A stretch of 29,914 nt of DNA from contig CAJUGS010000036.1 of assembly GCA_910586305.1 (NCBI GenBank), positions 1-29,914 on the forward strand, given 5' to 3'. Below the pieces are notes generated by a model. The model had not been told where the DNA came from. It worked only from the letters and a program-made list of their open reading frames with translations, and ran no database searches. This document shows, piece by piece, positions 1-8,638 of this stretch (its first letter is position 1; each line of letters begins with the position of its first letter). Origin of the DNA: an uncultured Duncaniella sp. (GTDB lineage: Bacteria > Bacteroidota > Bacteroidia > Bacteroidales > Muribaculaceae). A program made the translations under genes and the position numbers.

Positions 1-55
1 GAGCGCGACACTGGCAGTGTCGAGGTGAGCGGTTCGAGTCCGCTATACTCCACCA
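1..55 (+). tRNA. tRNA-Ala (anticodon GGC), 3' part
   Basis: The window opens inside a tRNA: the acceptor 5' strand and most of the D arm lie to the left. Visible are the end of the D stem (GAGC), a 5-bp anticodon stem at 6-10/18-22 with loop CTGGCAG (anticodon GGC at 13-15), a short variable loop, a T arm at 28-44 with loop TTCGAGT, the acceptor 3' strand at 45-51, and an encoded ACCA end at 52-55. The acceptor strand places a T at position 70, compatible with the G3:U70 identity pair of tRNA-Ala, although G3 itself is outside the window. The sequence resembles E. coli tRNA-Ala(GGC) closely in the T arm and 3' end. The alanine call rests on the anticodon and U70. Confidence 0.88.
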
Positions 56-58
56 CCC

Positions 59-90
59 AAGCGAATCGACAATCTCGATTCGCTTTTTTT
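59..90 (+). terminator. Rho-independent terminator of the tRNA-Ala gene
   Basis: A perfect 11-bp stem (59-69 with 75-85) with a 5-nt loop (70-74) ends in seven T residues (84-90), four bases after the tRNA CCA end. This is a textbook intrinsic terminator for the tRNA transcript. Confidence 0.9.
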
Positions 91-246
91 GCCATCTACC
101 ATGAGCCATATTAAAATCCGCTGACCCTGTATCGCTGAACAATGGCGGAGACTGGAGCGAGAATGGGGTGATTATACGTGAGTTGTAATCAAAAAGGCCG
201 TGACGGTTGTTATAGTTACACTCTCACATTATTCAACTTTTTATTT

Positions 247-2541
247 ATGAGATTCAAAGGGATAGCCGTGGCTTTGGCGACGGTGGCAGGAATGACGGCT
301 CTGCACGGTGCCGAACGTCCGACAGTCGGACTGGTGCTCAGTGGCGGCGGTGCAAAGGGCATCGCACATATAGGCGTGATACAGGCGTTCGAGGAAAACG
401 ATATTCCCATAGACTATATCACCGGTACGTCCATGGGCGCAATCGTGGGCGGACTCTATGCCTCGGGATATACTCCTGCCGAGATGGTGGACCTCATCAA
501 GTCACCTGGATTTGCCTATTGGTCTACCGGAACCATTGACCCCAATGATACATATTTCTTTTTCAAGACACGGGAGACTCCTTCATTCGTGACAATCAAC
601 CTCGGGAAGGATTCGACAAATATCACTTCGGTGCTTCCGGCAAGCCTTATCAATCCTATCCCGATGAATATGGCCTTTCCCGAGATTTTCGACCGCTACA
701 CCGCGCAGTGCTCGGGTGATTTCGACCGTCTGTTCGTGCCGTTTCGCTGTGTCACATCCAATGTGTATGCCAAGCACAAGGTGGTACTCGGAAGCGGTTC
801 GCTGGCCGATGCTGTCAGGATGTCGATGTCTTTTCCAATGATATTCGAGCCTCTCGAGCTCGACGGAGTTCCGATGTATGACGGAGGTGTGTATGACAAC
901 TTTCCGGTAGACGTGATGGTGGAGGAGTTCAACCCCGACGCAATAATCGGCGTTGATGTTGGGTCGAAGGATGCCCCGCCATCGACCCGTAACCCGGTGT
1001 CGCAACTCGAGGCAATGATACAGGTTCCCGACAAGTATCCTTTCCCCTACGACCATGGTGTACGCATACGCATAGACCTCGACGAATTCTCGCTGCTTGA
1101 TTTCGGCAAATGCAGTGAGATATATGACATCGGCTACCGCAGAGGTCTCGAAATGGCTGACTCTGTGAAGATGCTTGTCCGCTCGTCGGCTCCGGCCTCA
1201 CAGGTGGAGAAGAGACGCGAGATGTTCAAGGCCTCCACTCCCGAAATGAGGATAGACAGTGTGACCGTAAAGGGGGGTACTCCGACAGAGAACGCCTATC
1301 TTGAGTCGTTCTTTATGAAGCGCGGCCACACCGTGAGCACATTTCCCGAGGCCCGCGAGGCCTATTACAGGGCCATATCCACCGGCAAGCTCCAGAACTT
1401 TGTGCCCTACCCTGTCTACCACCCTGCCGACAGCGCGTTTGCATTCCACTACAAGGCAGTGGTGAAGGAGGACTACAATGTGGGAATCGGAGGCTACATC
1501 TCCTCGTCGACCAACAGTATGCTCTTCTTCCACAGCGGTTACGACCGGCTTGGCTTCAACAGTCTCAACACCGACATTAACGCATGGCTCGGACAGAGCT
1601 ATATGGCCGCCGAGGGTGCTTTCAGATTCTGCTTCAATACCTCGCACCCCTCGGCATTCACAGCCAGAGCGGTGGTGTCGCAACAGAAATACCACGAGAC
1701 CGAGAAACTATTCTACCAGCTATCGGCTCCCGATTTCATACGCCACTCGGAGGCTTTCGCGCAGATGCTCTATTCAATCGGTCCAACATCGCGCACCCGT
1801 GTGGATGCCGGACTCGGGTTCGGCCATCTCACCGACAGCTATTACTCCGGACTGAAGACCGGCGACAACGGCAGCAGGACGCGGAGCATTCTGAATCTCG
1901 GACAGGCTATGGCGCGCTGGGAATTCAACACTTTCGACTCACCGACCGAACCGACCGAGGGAACATCGGTAGTGCTCAGCGCGAAGGGTCTGGCAGGCAA
2001 GCACCATCTACGAGGCGGCGACAACAACACCGACGAACTTTCTACAACTGTCAACTGGCTCCAGGCCGATATCTCGGCCACCCATTACTGGCCGTTATCG
2101 CGACGCATCTCGCTGGGAGGTGACCTGAGAGCCCTCATCTCCACCCGCAAGCTTCTCCCCACCTACGAGGCCTCCATAGTCGCCGCCCCTACCATTCATC
2201 CGACTCCTGTGACCTTCAGCACATTTTCGCCAAGACTGAGAGCCAACTCATTCGTGACCGCCGGAATGATGCCGGTGGTGAAGCTGTCGGGCACTCTCAC
2301 CATACGCGGATCATTCAACGGATTTCTTCCTGCACGACAGATCAAATGCAAGTCAGACGGTGTCACCCCGGTCTACGGCAAGTGGTTTGCCGACCCTGAG
2401 TTCTATGGCGAAGTCGACGCCGTGCTGAAGTTGCCGTTCGGCAGTATCGCTGCCTATGGCAACTATGCCACAGGAGGTGCTGGATGGAACTTCGGAATAT
2501 CCATCGGCACTCTCATTCTCGCCCCCGACTTCCTGAACTGA
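247..2541 (+). CDS. Patatin-like phospholipase with POTRA-like and C-terminal outer-membrane beta-barrel region
   Basis: 764-aa secreted protein. Residues 1-21 form a signal peptide. The patatin hydrolase domain follows, with the oxyanion loop GGGAKG (33-38), the nucleophile motif GTSMG (Ser62) and the dyad motif DGG (Asp212), so the Ser/Asp catalytic pair is intact. From about residue 335 a short POTRA-like segment leads into about 370 residues of alternating polar/hydrophobic strands typical of Omp85/surface-antigen barrels. This is the PlpD-like architecture known in Gram-negatives, predicted to cleave phospholipid acyl chains at the outer membrane or outside. ATG 247 is preferred over an in-frame GTG at 178 because the signal peptide begins exactly there. 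The gene stands alone between the tRNA terminator and the efflux operon. I see no TAnnTTTG promoter in 91-246. The physiological substrate is unknown. Confidence 0.9.
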   Translation: MRFKGIAVALATVAGMTALHGAERPTVGLVLSGGGAKGIAHIGVIQAFEENDIPIDYITGTSMGAIVGGLYASGYTPAEMVDLIKSPGFAYWSTGTIDPNDTYFFFKTRETPSFVTINLGKDSTNITSVLPASLINPIPMNMAFPEIFDRYTAQCSGDFDRLFVPFRCVTSNVYAKHKVVLGSGSLADAVRMSMSFPMIFEPLELDGVPMYDGGVYDNFPVDVMVEEFNPDAIIGVDVGSKDAPPSTRNPVSQLEAMIQVPDKYPFPYDHGVRIRIDLDEFSLLDFGKCSEIYDIGYRRGLEMADSVKMLVRSSAPASQVEKRREMFKASTPEMRIDSVTVKGGTPTENAYLESFFMKRGHTVSTFPEAREAYYRAISTGKLQNFVPYPVYHPADSAFAFHYKAVVKEDYNVGIGGYISSSTNSMLFFHSGYDRLGFNSLNTDINAWLGQSYMAAEGAFRFCFNTSHPSAFTARAVVSQQKYHETEKLFYQLSAPDFIRHSEAFAQMLYSIGPTSRTRVDAGLGFGHLTDSYYSGLKTGDNGSRTRSILNLGQAMARWEFNTFDSPTEPTEGTSVVLSAKGLAGKHHLRGGDNNTDELSTTVNWLQADISATHYWPLSRRISLGGDLRALISTRKLLPTYEASIVAAPTIHPTPVTFSTFSPRLRANSFVTAGMMPVVKLSGTLTIRGSFNGFLPARQIKCKSDGVTPVYGKWFADPEFYGEVDAVLKLPFGSIAAYGNYATGGAGWNFGISIGTLILAPDFLN

Positions 2542-2609
2542 ATGAGCACTAAGGGATAACTCCAAGAGCTTGTGACCAATAATTCGGTAGTCTGCTGAGA
2601 AAAAACACT

Positions 2610-2628
2610 CCAAAGGCATAAACCTTGG
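2610..2628. promoter_or_regulatory. Imperfect inverted repeat overlapping the efflux promoter -33 region (possible operator)
   Basis: CCAAAGG (2610-2616) and CCTTGG (2623-2628) form an imperfect palindrome with one unpaired A. It overlaps the TTG that would serve as the -33 element of the next promoter. No T tract follows, so it is not an intrinsic terminator. A repressor or activator site is a guess from position only. Confidence 0.25.
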
Positions 2629-2651
2629 AAGAATAAAAAGCGTTAATTTTG
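2625..2651 (+). promoter_or_regulatory. Bacteroidetes-type promoter of the four-gene export operon
   Basis: TAATTTTG at 2644-2651 matches the -7 consensus TAnnTTTG of the Bacteroidetes primary sigma factor. A TTG (2625-2627) 16 nt upstream is a weak and slightly close -33 candidate. Transcription would start near 2657, leaving a leader of about 30 nt before the ATG at 2686. Confidence 0.6.
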
Positions 2652-2685
2652 CAAAACTGTTTTTCAACTATTTCACTCATAAGCT

Positions 2686-4164
2686 ATGACAATACGAAGG
2701 ATGCTTCTGACAGTCGCCTTATCCGGCAGTCTACTGACGCTCGGCGCACAGACTACGGCCACTGTAGCCGACGGCTCTGTGCTGACGCTGGAGCAGTGTC
2801 GCGACATGGCACTTTCCAACAATAAGAACCTCAGAAAAATCAACGAGGAAATACGTGCGGCAGGCTACCAGAAAGACGAAGCCTTTGCCGCTTATCTTCC
2901 TGCAATAGACTTTGCCGGAGGGTATCTGTACAACCAGAAGAACATCTCCCTTCTCGAGAAGGACGCTCTTCTGCCGGTGAAGACATTCGACCTGCAAAAA
3001 CAGGGCTATGAGTTCAACGTGGTAAAAAATCCCATGACCGGAGAGCCTGTGATGGTCAACGGCAAGCCCGTGCCCGAGCAGGTGGCCCTTCTGCCAAAGG
3101 AAGCTATGACGTTTGACATCCACAACGTGTTTTTCGGAGCCGTCACCCTCACCCAGCCTATCTTTATGGGTGGCAAAATCGTGGCAATGAACAAGATAAC
3201 CGGCTATGCAGAAGAACTCGCCAAGGCCAAACACGGCAATGCCTCGCGCGACCTGGTGTATGCTGTGGACGCCGCCTACTGGATGGTGGTCTCCCTCCAT
3301 GCCAAGCAGGCGCTTGCCGAGAGCTATGTGAACCTACTCGACACCCTCAGCCACAATGTGGGTCTGATGCTTGAGCAGGGAGTGGCCACACGCCGCGACA
3401 AACTCGCCGTGGATGTGAAACTTAATTCCGCCCAGGTTGACCTCACAAAGGTGAACAACGGGCTCGCTCTCTCAAAGATGGCCCTTGCCCAGCTTTGCGG
3501 CTTTCCCATCCATACCCCCTACACTCTTGCCGACGAAAATGCCGAGTGCCTGTCCGCACTGGCCCCGAAATATTCCGACACCCCTATAGACATGAACGAA
3601 GTCTACGCGCGCCGCGACGATCTGCGCCAGCTCGAACTCGGAGTGAAGATATTCGGACAGAAAGAGAAAGTGGCACGTGCGGCGATGATGCCCAATCTCG
3701 CCCTTGTGGGTATGTACTCGTTCTCCAACCCCAACGTGTTCGACGGATTCAAGAACAAGTTCTCCGGAGCATTCTCCGTCGGGGCCATGCTCACGGTGCC
3801 TATCTGGCACTGGGGCGGCAACTATAACAAATACCGCGCCGCCAAGGCCCAGACCTCGGCTATGCGCATGGAGCTCGAGGATGCCAAGGAAATGATTGAC
3901 CTCCAGGTGAGCCAGGCCAACTTCAAGGCCGAGGAAGCCCTTAAAACCCGCCGTATGACCGCCGCCAATCTCGAGAGCGCCGACGAGAACCTCCGCTGTG
4001 CCAATGCCGGATTCCGTGACGGAGTGATGACCGTTGACGATGTGATGGGCGCCCAGACCGCGTGGCTCAAGGCCCACAGCGAAAATATCGACGCAGACAT
4101 CGACGTATATCTGTGTGACGTCTATCTCTCCAAAGTGCTCGGAACCCTTAACACCAACAAATAA
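2686..4164 (+). CDS. TolC-family outer-membrane efflux channel
   Basis: 492-aa protein with a signal peptide (about residues 1-21, cleavage near LGAQ). It has the two repeated long helical and strand segments of the outer-membrane efflux protein family (PF02321), including the early motif LTLEQCRDMALSNNKNLRK and the late duplicated coiled-coil region rich in Ala, Glu and Asn. The length fits TolC-type trimeric channels, which span the outer membrane and periplasm. It is the first gene of an operon with an adaptor (17 nt downstream) and two ABC-2 permeases, so it should form the exit duct of that exporter. The substrate cannot be read from the sequence. Confidence 0.92.
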   Translation: MTIRRMLLTVALSGSLLTLGAQTTATVADGSVLTLEQCRDMALSNNKNLRKINEEIRAAGYQKDEAFAAYLPAIDFAGGYLYNQKNISLLEKDALLPVKTFDLQKQGYEFNVVKNPMTGEPVMVNGKPVPEQVALLPKEAMTFDIHNVFFGAVTLTQPIFMGGKIVAMNKITGYAEELAKAKHGNASRDLVYAVDAAYWMVVSLHAKQALAESYVNLLDTLSHNVGLMLEQGVATRRDKLAVDVKLNSAQVDLTKVNNGLALSKMALAQLCGFPIHTPYTLADENAECLSALAPKYSDTPIDMNEVYARRDDLRQLELGVKIFGQKEKVARAAMMPNLALVGMYSFSNPNVFDGFKNKFSGAFSVGAMLTVPIWHWGGNYNKYRAAKAQTSAMRMELEDAKEMIDLQVSQANFKAEEALKTRRMTAANLESADENLRCANAGFRDGVMTVDDVMGAQTAWLKAHSENIDADIDVYLCDVYLSKVLGTLNTNK

Positions 4165-4181
4165 AAAACAACTATAAAGCT

Positions 4182-5198
4182 ATGTCAACTAATCCTGTAG
4201 CTCCCAATCCGGAGCAAAGAGAGAATAAAGTGCTCCTCTTCTCGATGGGCGTGGTGATGGTGGCTGCGATTGTGCTCGCCATCGTGGGCTTCTTCTTCCT
4301 CAACAAGCCCGACGAAATCATAGAGGGCCAGGCAGATGCCACCTCCCTCCGCATCTCGGGCAAGCTCCCGGGACGAGTGGTGAAATTATATGTCGAGGAG
4401 GGAGATATGGTGAAGGCCGGCGACACGCTGGTCCATATACACTCGTCGCTCGCCGAGGCCAAGATGGCCCAGGCACTCGGGATGGAAACTGTGGCCCGTA
4501 CCCAGGACAAGAAAGTCGATGCCGGTACCCGCAAGCAGATAATAGCTACGGCCGCCGAGATGGTGAACCAGGCCGAGGCCGCCGTAGGCATCACCAAGAA
4601 GACCTACGAACGCATGGAGAACCTCTTCCGCGACGGAGTGGTATCGGAGCAGAAACGCGACGAAGCCAAAGCCGCATATGACGCAGCCGTAGCCGCCCTC
4701 GGGGCCGCCCGCTCACAGCACAGCCTCGCAAAGGCCGGCGCACAGAAAGAGGACAAAGAGAGCGCTCTCGCCATGGTCAACGTGGCCAAAGGTGGTGTGG
4801 CCGAGGTGGAAAGCCTGCTCGAAGACCAGTATCTGCTTGCTCCGTGTGACGGACAGATTGACCAGGTGTATCCCCACGAGAGCGAGCTTATCATGATGGG
4901 CGCGCCGGTGATGAGCCTGCTCAAACTCCAGGACAAGTGGATTACCTTCAATGTGCGCGAAGACCTCCTCTCCGAGATGCCCCTCGGAGGCGAAATCGAG
5001 GTGATGTTCCCGGCTCTCGACCGCAAGAAGGTGAAAGCCAAAATATACTACTCGCGCGATCTCGGCAGCTATGCCGAATGGCAGGCCACAAAGGCCACCG
5101 GACAATGGGACAGCAAGACATTCGAGGTCAAAGCCCGTCCGATCGAGGACCTTCCTCAGCTTCGTCCAGGCATGACCGCCGTCTATTTCAAGAAATAA
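4182..5198 (+). CDS. HlyD/EmrA-type membrane-fusion (periplasmic adaptor) protein
   Basis: 338-aa adaptor with a short cytoplasmic N-terminus, one membrane anchor (about residues 17-40), and a first half of the biotinyl-lipoyl-like domain (RISGKLPGRVVKLYVEEGDMV region, about 57-80). A helical hairpin (about 85-205) is rich in Ala, Lys and Glu. The second lipoyl half follows (LLAPCDGQIDQVYPHESEL, about 218-240), and the protein ends in beta-barrel domains. Such proteins bridge inner-membrane permeases to a TolC channel. The gene lies 17 nt after the TolC gene and 24 nt before the first permease, consistent with one transcript. Confidence 0.9.
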   Translation: MSTNPVAPNPEQRENKVLLFSMGVVMVAAIVLAIVGFFFLNKPDEIIEGQADATSLRISGKLPGRVVKLYVEEGDMVKAGDTLVHIHSSLAEAKMAQALGMETVARTQDKKVDAGTRKQIIATAAEMVNQAEAAVGITKKTYERMENLFRDGVVSEQKRDEAKAAYDAAVAALGAARSQHSLAKAGAQKEDKESALAMVNVAKGGVAEVESLLEDQYLLAPCDGQIDQVYPHESELIMMGAPVMSLLKLQDKWITFNVREDLLSEMPLGGEIEVMFPALDRKKVKAKIYYSRDLGSYAEWQATKATGQWDSKTFEVKARPIEDLPQLRPGMTAVYFKK

Positions 5199-5222
5199 GA
5201 GAGTGCTTAATAACAGAGAATC

Positions 5223-6383
5223 ATGAACACCTTGACCAGATCCCTCCGGAGGGGTATAGCCACGCTCGCATCGCGCCGCATCTACATCTTCATGATGGTG
5301 GTGGTGCCCGCCGTGACCGCCTTCTTCTTTCTGAACCTCATGCACGAGGGGCTGCCCCTCAAGGTGCCTGTGGCGATGGTGGATGCTGACCATTCGGCTC
5401 TGTCGCGCAAGGTCACACGGTCGCTCAACGCCTCCGAGCTGACCGACATCACGATGGATCTCGAAAACTACCACAGCGCCATAGACAAGGTGAGATCGGG
5501 GGAGATATTCGGCTTTTTCTATATCCCGAACGACTTCCAGGAGAAAGCGCTTAGCGGTCGCACTCCCACCCTCTCGTTCTACACCAATATGTCCATCTTC
5601 GTGCCCGGCTCACTCGCCTACAAAGGGTTCAAGACTATAGCCGTGACCACATCGGGCGGTATCGTCAAGACCTCGCTGGCCGGAGTGGGTGTCGACGAGC
5701 AGGAATCGGGCAGTCTGCTCATGCCTGTGGCTATGGACTACCACCCCATCGGCAACCCGTGCATGAACTATAACATCTATCTCTCCCAGTCGTTCCTGTC
5801 GGCCATGATAGCACTGCTCGTCATGGTAATCACGGTATTCTCCATCGGCTATGAAATAAAATGGGGCACATCTCCCGAGTGGCTCCGCACGGCCGGAGGC
5901 AGTATGGCAGTGGCGCTTCTGGGCAAGCTCATTCCGCAGAGCGTCCTCTTCACCTGCATTGGTGTGGCCATACAGTCGGTGATGTGCGGCTACCTGCATT
6001 TTCCCATGAACTGCTCCCCATGGGTCATGATGGGCGCTATGCTGCTGCTTGTGCTTTCGAGCCAGGCTTTCGGGGTGATAGTCATGGAGATTCTACCCAA
6101 TCTCCGACTTGGCCTCATAGTGGTGTCGCTCGTAGGCATACTAAGTTTCTCCATAGCCGGTTTTTCCTTTCCTGTCGACAAGATGTATGGCGGAATCGCT
6201 ATCTTCTCGTACATCATCCCCATACGCTACTACTTCCTCATCTACATAGACCAGGCGCTCAACGGCATCCCCCTCTATTACTCGCGCATCTATTTCATCG
6301 TGATGCTCGGAATGCTGCTTCTCCCCCTCCTGGGTCTGCGCCGTCTGCGCGGAAAATGTCTTAACCCTGTTTACGTTCCCTGA
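5223..6383 (+). CDS. ABC-2 type transporter permease (first of a pair)
   Basis: 386-aa inner-membrane protein with ABC-2 permease layout: one N-terminal transmembrane helix (about 19-38), a large periplasmic domain (about 40-185) and a cluster of about five helices from residue 188 to the C-terminus. The periplasmic part has the pattern seen in YhhJ/YbhR-like permeases, including a segment around VAMVDADHSALSRK. It is predicted to pair with the next gene product, whose start lies 2 nt after this stop. There is no Walker motif in this protein, nor any separate ATPase gene between 2686 and 7585. The partner ATPase is either encoded elsewhere or not needed. Confidence 0.88.
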   Translation: MNTLTRSLRRGIATLASRRIYIFMMVVVPAVTAFFFLNLMHEGLPLKVPVAMVDADHSALSRKVTRSLNASELTDITMDLENYHSAIDKVRSGEIFGFFYIPNDFQEKALSGRTPTLSFYTNMSIFVPGSLAYKGFKTIAVTTSGGIVKTSLAGVGVDEQESGSLLMPVAMDYHPIGNPCMNYNIYLSQSFLSAMIALLVMVITVFSIGYEIKWGTSPEWLRTAGGSMAVALLGKLIPQSVLFTCIGVAIQSVMCGYLHFPMNCSPWVMMGAMLLLVLSSQAFGVIVMEILPNLRLGLIVVSLVGILSFSIAGFSFPVDKMYGGIAIFSYIIPIRYYFLIYIDQALNGIPLYYSRIYFIVMLGMLLLPLLGLRRLRGKCLNPVYVP

Positions 6384-6385
6384 TT

Positions 6386-7585
6386 ATGAAATGGTTAAAG
6401 AGCCTCATCAGAGTGTGGCGACGTGAGACCTACCTGGTGTTCACCGACATCGGCGTGCTCCTCTTCTTCTTTGCGCTTCCGCTCGGCTATCCGCTGATAT
6501 ATACCATAATCTACAACCCCGAGACCATCGAGGACAGCCCCATCGTGGTAGTAGACAACTCCCGCACAGCCGAGAGCCGAGAACTTGTACGTGCCGTCGA
6601 CGCCACTCAGGCTCTCCGTGTGATAGGTTATGCCGCCGACAAGGAGGAAGCCCGCAGGGCGTGGATGGAAAAGAAGTGTTATGCCGTGCTTGAGATTCCG
6701 GCCGATTATGCCCGCCGCATAGGCCGTGGCGAACAGGCCGTGGTGCCGTTCTACCAGGATATGTCGCTGCTCTTCCGCTACCGACAGGCTCTCTTTGCAC
6801 TCACCAACATCCAGATGCACGAAGCCACTTCCATCACAGCGTCGCGTGTGGCCAATCAGGCCGGTATCCTCTCGACTATCGTCACCGGCCTTCCCGTCGA
6901 CACCCATGCCGGAGTGATGGGCAATCCCACCCAGGGATTCGCCTCATTCATCATTCCCGGTATAGTGGTGCTCATACTCCAGCAGAGTCTTCTGCTCGGT
7001 ATCACGATGCTCGCAGGCACGTCGCGCGACCGCAGACGCCGCAGCGGCACAGGTGTGGACCCTCTCCAGGTCCAGGCCGGCCCGGTAGCGACACTGCTTG
7101 GCAAGACACTCTGCTATCTCGTGATCTATATGCCTCTGACATTCTATGCCCTCAGCGTGGTGCCACATATATTCTCCCTTCCGCACATAGGTGATTTCTG
7201 GGACTATATGCCTTTCGTCTTCGCCATGCTCGTAGCCACATCCTTCCTCGGCCAGACCATACAGATTATAGTGCGCGAACGCGAAGCCTCGATGGTACTC
7301 GTGGTCTATACCTCGGCCATCTTCCTGTTTCTCTCAGGTCTCACATGGCCGCGATATGCCTTCAACAACTTCTGGATGGCTGTATCAGACCTCGTGCCGG
7401 CAACATGGGGAGTGGAAGGTTTCATACGAATCAATTCAAACGCCGCCACCATTGCCGATGTCTCGCGCTATTATTGGGCACTCTGGGCACTCGCAGGCTT
7501 CTATTTCCTCACAGCTCTTGCCATCAACATTGCCGTCCGTCCGAGAAAATCATCAGTCCCGGCTGTCATGACCGACGGAAAATAG
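6386..7585 (+). CDS. ABC-2 type transporter permease (second of a pair)
   Basis: 399-aa paralogue of the preceding permease with the same plan: an N-terminal helix (about 17-43), a periplasmic domain beginning with a VVDNSRTAESRELV segment, and about five C-terminal helices starting near residue 190. A short RDRRRRSG-type basic stretch (about 213-219) lies between the first two C-terminal helices, probably in a cytoplasmic loop. The gene follows its partner by 2 nt, suggesting translational coupling and a heterodimer. With the TolC and HlyD genes it completes a tripartite export system. A bidirectional terminator follows 18 nt after the stop. Confidence 0.88.
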   Translation: MKWLKSLIRVWRRETYLVFTDIGVLLFFFALPLGYPLIYTIIYNPETIEDSPIVVVDNSRTAESRELVRAVDATQALRVIGYAADKEEARRAWMEKKCYAVLEIPADYARRIGRGEQAVVPFYQDMSLLFRYRQALFALTNIQMHEATSITASRVANQAGILSTIVTGLPVDTHAGVMGNPTQGFASFIIPGIVVLILQQSLLLGITMLAGTSRDRRRRSGTGVDPLQVQAGPVATLLGKTLCYLVIYMPLTFYALSVVPHIFSLPHIGDFWDYMPFVFAMLVATSFLGQTIQIIVREREASMVLVVYTSAIFLFLSGLTWPRYAFNNFWMAVSDLVPATWGVEGFIRINSNAATIADVSRYYWALWALAGFYFLTALAINIAVRPRKSSVPAVMTDGK

Positions 7586-7602
7586 GACAAGACCATATCA
7601 AG

Positions 7603-7646
7603 AAAAAATCCCGCTGCCCACCAAAAATGGCGACAGTGGGATTTTT
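7603..7646. terminator. Bidirectional intrinsic terminator between convergent operons
   Basis: A 13-bp stem (7604-7616 with 7634-7646, one G-U pair) is closed by a 17-nt loop. It has A-rich and T-rich arms on either side, so it provides a U tract in both directions. It lies 18 nt after the permease stop (7585) and 10 nt beyond the end of the minus-strand gene (7656), and can end both transcripts. Confidence 0.85.
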
Positions 7647-7655
7647 CCATTTACT

Positions 7656-8156
7656 CTAATCTGTGGCCGAGCGTAGAAACGGACGGGATACGGGGACGAG
7701 CGACTCCTTGAGACGGTCAACCGAAGCCTCGGCAAGTGTGAGGTAGGCACGATGGGTGACACTGTCTCCACCTGCGAGTGACCACTCCGCAAGGGCGCGC
7801 ATAGCAACAGCCTGCTCAAGGTGCCTGCGAACGGCTGCCCCGGCATAGTCGCGACCGTTCACACCGGAACCAAGAGTGACCTTGAGAAGCAATTCGGTGG
7901 TATCGCCGGTATCCTGCGGACCGGGATCGGTGACTGCCGATTCGTCGTCAAGACAGCAGTCGGAAACATGGGGAAGCAGCAGGAGAATGGTCTCGGCAAA
8001 CGCGTTTTTCACCATGATTTTCAACTGCCCGCGAACTTCGGGACGCAAAAGCGGGGCGAAAAGCGACTTGATTTCCTCCGGTGCCGAGAGCACGCGGAAG
8101 GCTGCCGTGGCCTGGATGGTATCAATAATTACAGATGTAGACAGAGAATAGGTCAT
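7656..8156 (-). CDS. Protein of unknown function, last gene of the portal-containing minus-strand block
   Basis: 166-aa protein that I do not recognise with confidence. It is mostly helical, with no signal peptide or membrane helix, and has an acidic stretch (CCLDDESAVTD) near the middle and a helical C-terminal half (VRRHLEQAVAMRALAEWSLA region). ATG at 8156 is chosen because upstream in-frame codons overlap the preceding gene in a different frame and look non-coding. The gene lies 50 nt after the 128-aa gene and is followed by the bidirectional terminator. Its presence beside a portal gene raises the possibility of a phage head-completion or connector-type protein, but nothing in the sequence proves that. 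Confidence 0.75.
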   Translation of the reverse strand: MTYSLSTSVIIDTIQATAAFRVLSAPEEIKSLFAPLLRPEVRGQLKIMVKNAFAETILLLLPHVSDCCLDDESAVTDPGPQDTGDTTELLLKVTLGSGVNGRDYAGAAVRRHLEQAVAMRALAEWSLAGGDSVTHRAYLTLAEASVDRLKESLVPVSRPFLRSATD

Positions 8157-8206
8157 AATGTGGAATGATTTGAGAGTGGACAGGCTTTTAAAAACGGTAA
8201 CAGACT

Positions 8207-8593
8207 CTATGCCCTGGCACGAAGACGCTGCACGAGACGGTGGGCTGTGGTGGGAGCGATGAAGAAACGCGAGGCCGACCCTCCGGCAAGAACAAATGAC
8301 AGAGCCTCGGGCAAACGACATCCACGACGCGCCATGACAATAGCCGTCTTGATGTTGAGTTCCTCCCAGAGCAGACGCCGGCGGTCGTTGCGCAGAGGCA
8401 GACGTCCGTGACGAAGCAGGCGGATCATGCGCAGAGCATAGGTAAAGGTACAATAGTAGTGCGGGGCAGGCGACTGAGCAGCCTCCTCGGCCACCCGCGC
8501 AAGATTTATCTCCTCTCCGGCGGGAAGATTGGCAATAATCTCACGACAGGCGGCGAGAAAGTGACGGTTGCGGGTTTCGATTAAGGATAACAT
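8207..8593 (-). CDS. Small basic helical protein of unknown function
   Basis: 128-aa, Arg-rich and predicted all-helical, with no signal peptide. The N-terminal third (about 27-62) contains a helix-turn-helix-like stretch around NLARVAEEAAQS, followed by aromatic residues HYYCTF. The centre is strongly basic (RHGRLPLRNDRRR, about 61-73) and the C-terminus ends RLVQRLRARA. A nucleic-acid-binding role is conceivable from charge and shape alone. ATG 8593 follows a perfect minus-strand TAAATTTG promoter element at 8646-8639, so this gene and the 166-aa gene may be transcribed separately from the portal gene. No family assignment is offered. Confidence 0.75.
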   Translation of the reverse strand: MLSLIETRNRHFLAACREIIANLPAGEEINLARVAEEAAQSPAPHYYCTFTYALRMIRLLRHGRLPLRNDRRRLLWEELNIKTAIVMARRGCRLPEALSFVLAGGSASRFFIAPTTAHRLVQRLRARA

Positions 8594-8638
8594 GGATTGT
8601 TCGTTGGTTTTATTGTTAATGTGTCAATTATGTGTTGG

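Noticed and set aside
178..246. GTG start giving a 23-residue N-terminal extension of the phospholipase
   Set aside because: The extension is polar and not family-like, while the signal peptide begins precisely at ATG 247.
3472..4077. Long antisense ORFs within the TolC gene and similar minus-strand frames elsewhere
   Set aside because: Shadow frames of GC-rich genes: no domain pattern, no promoter, and fully contained in well-supported genes.
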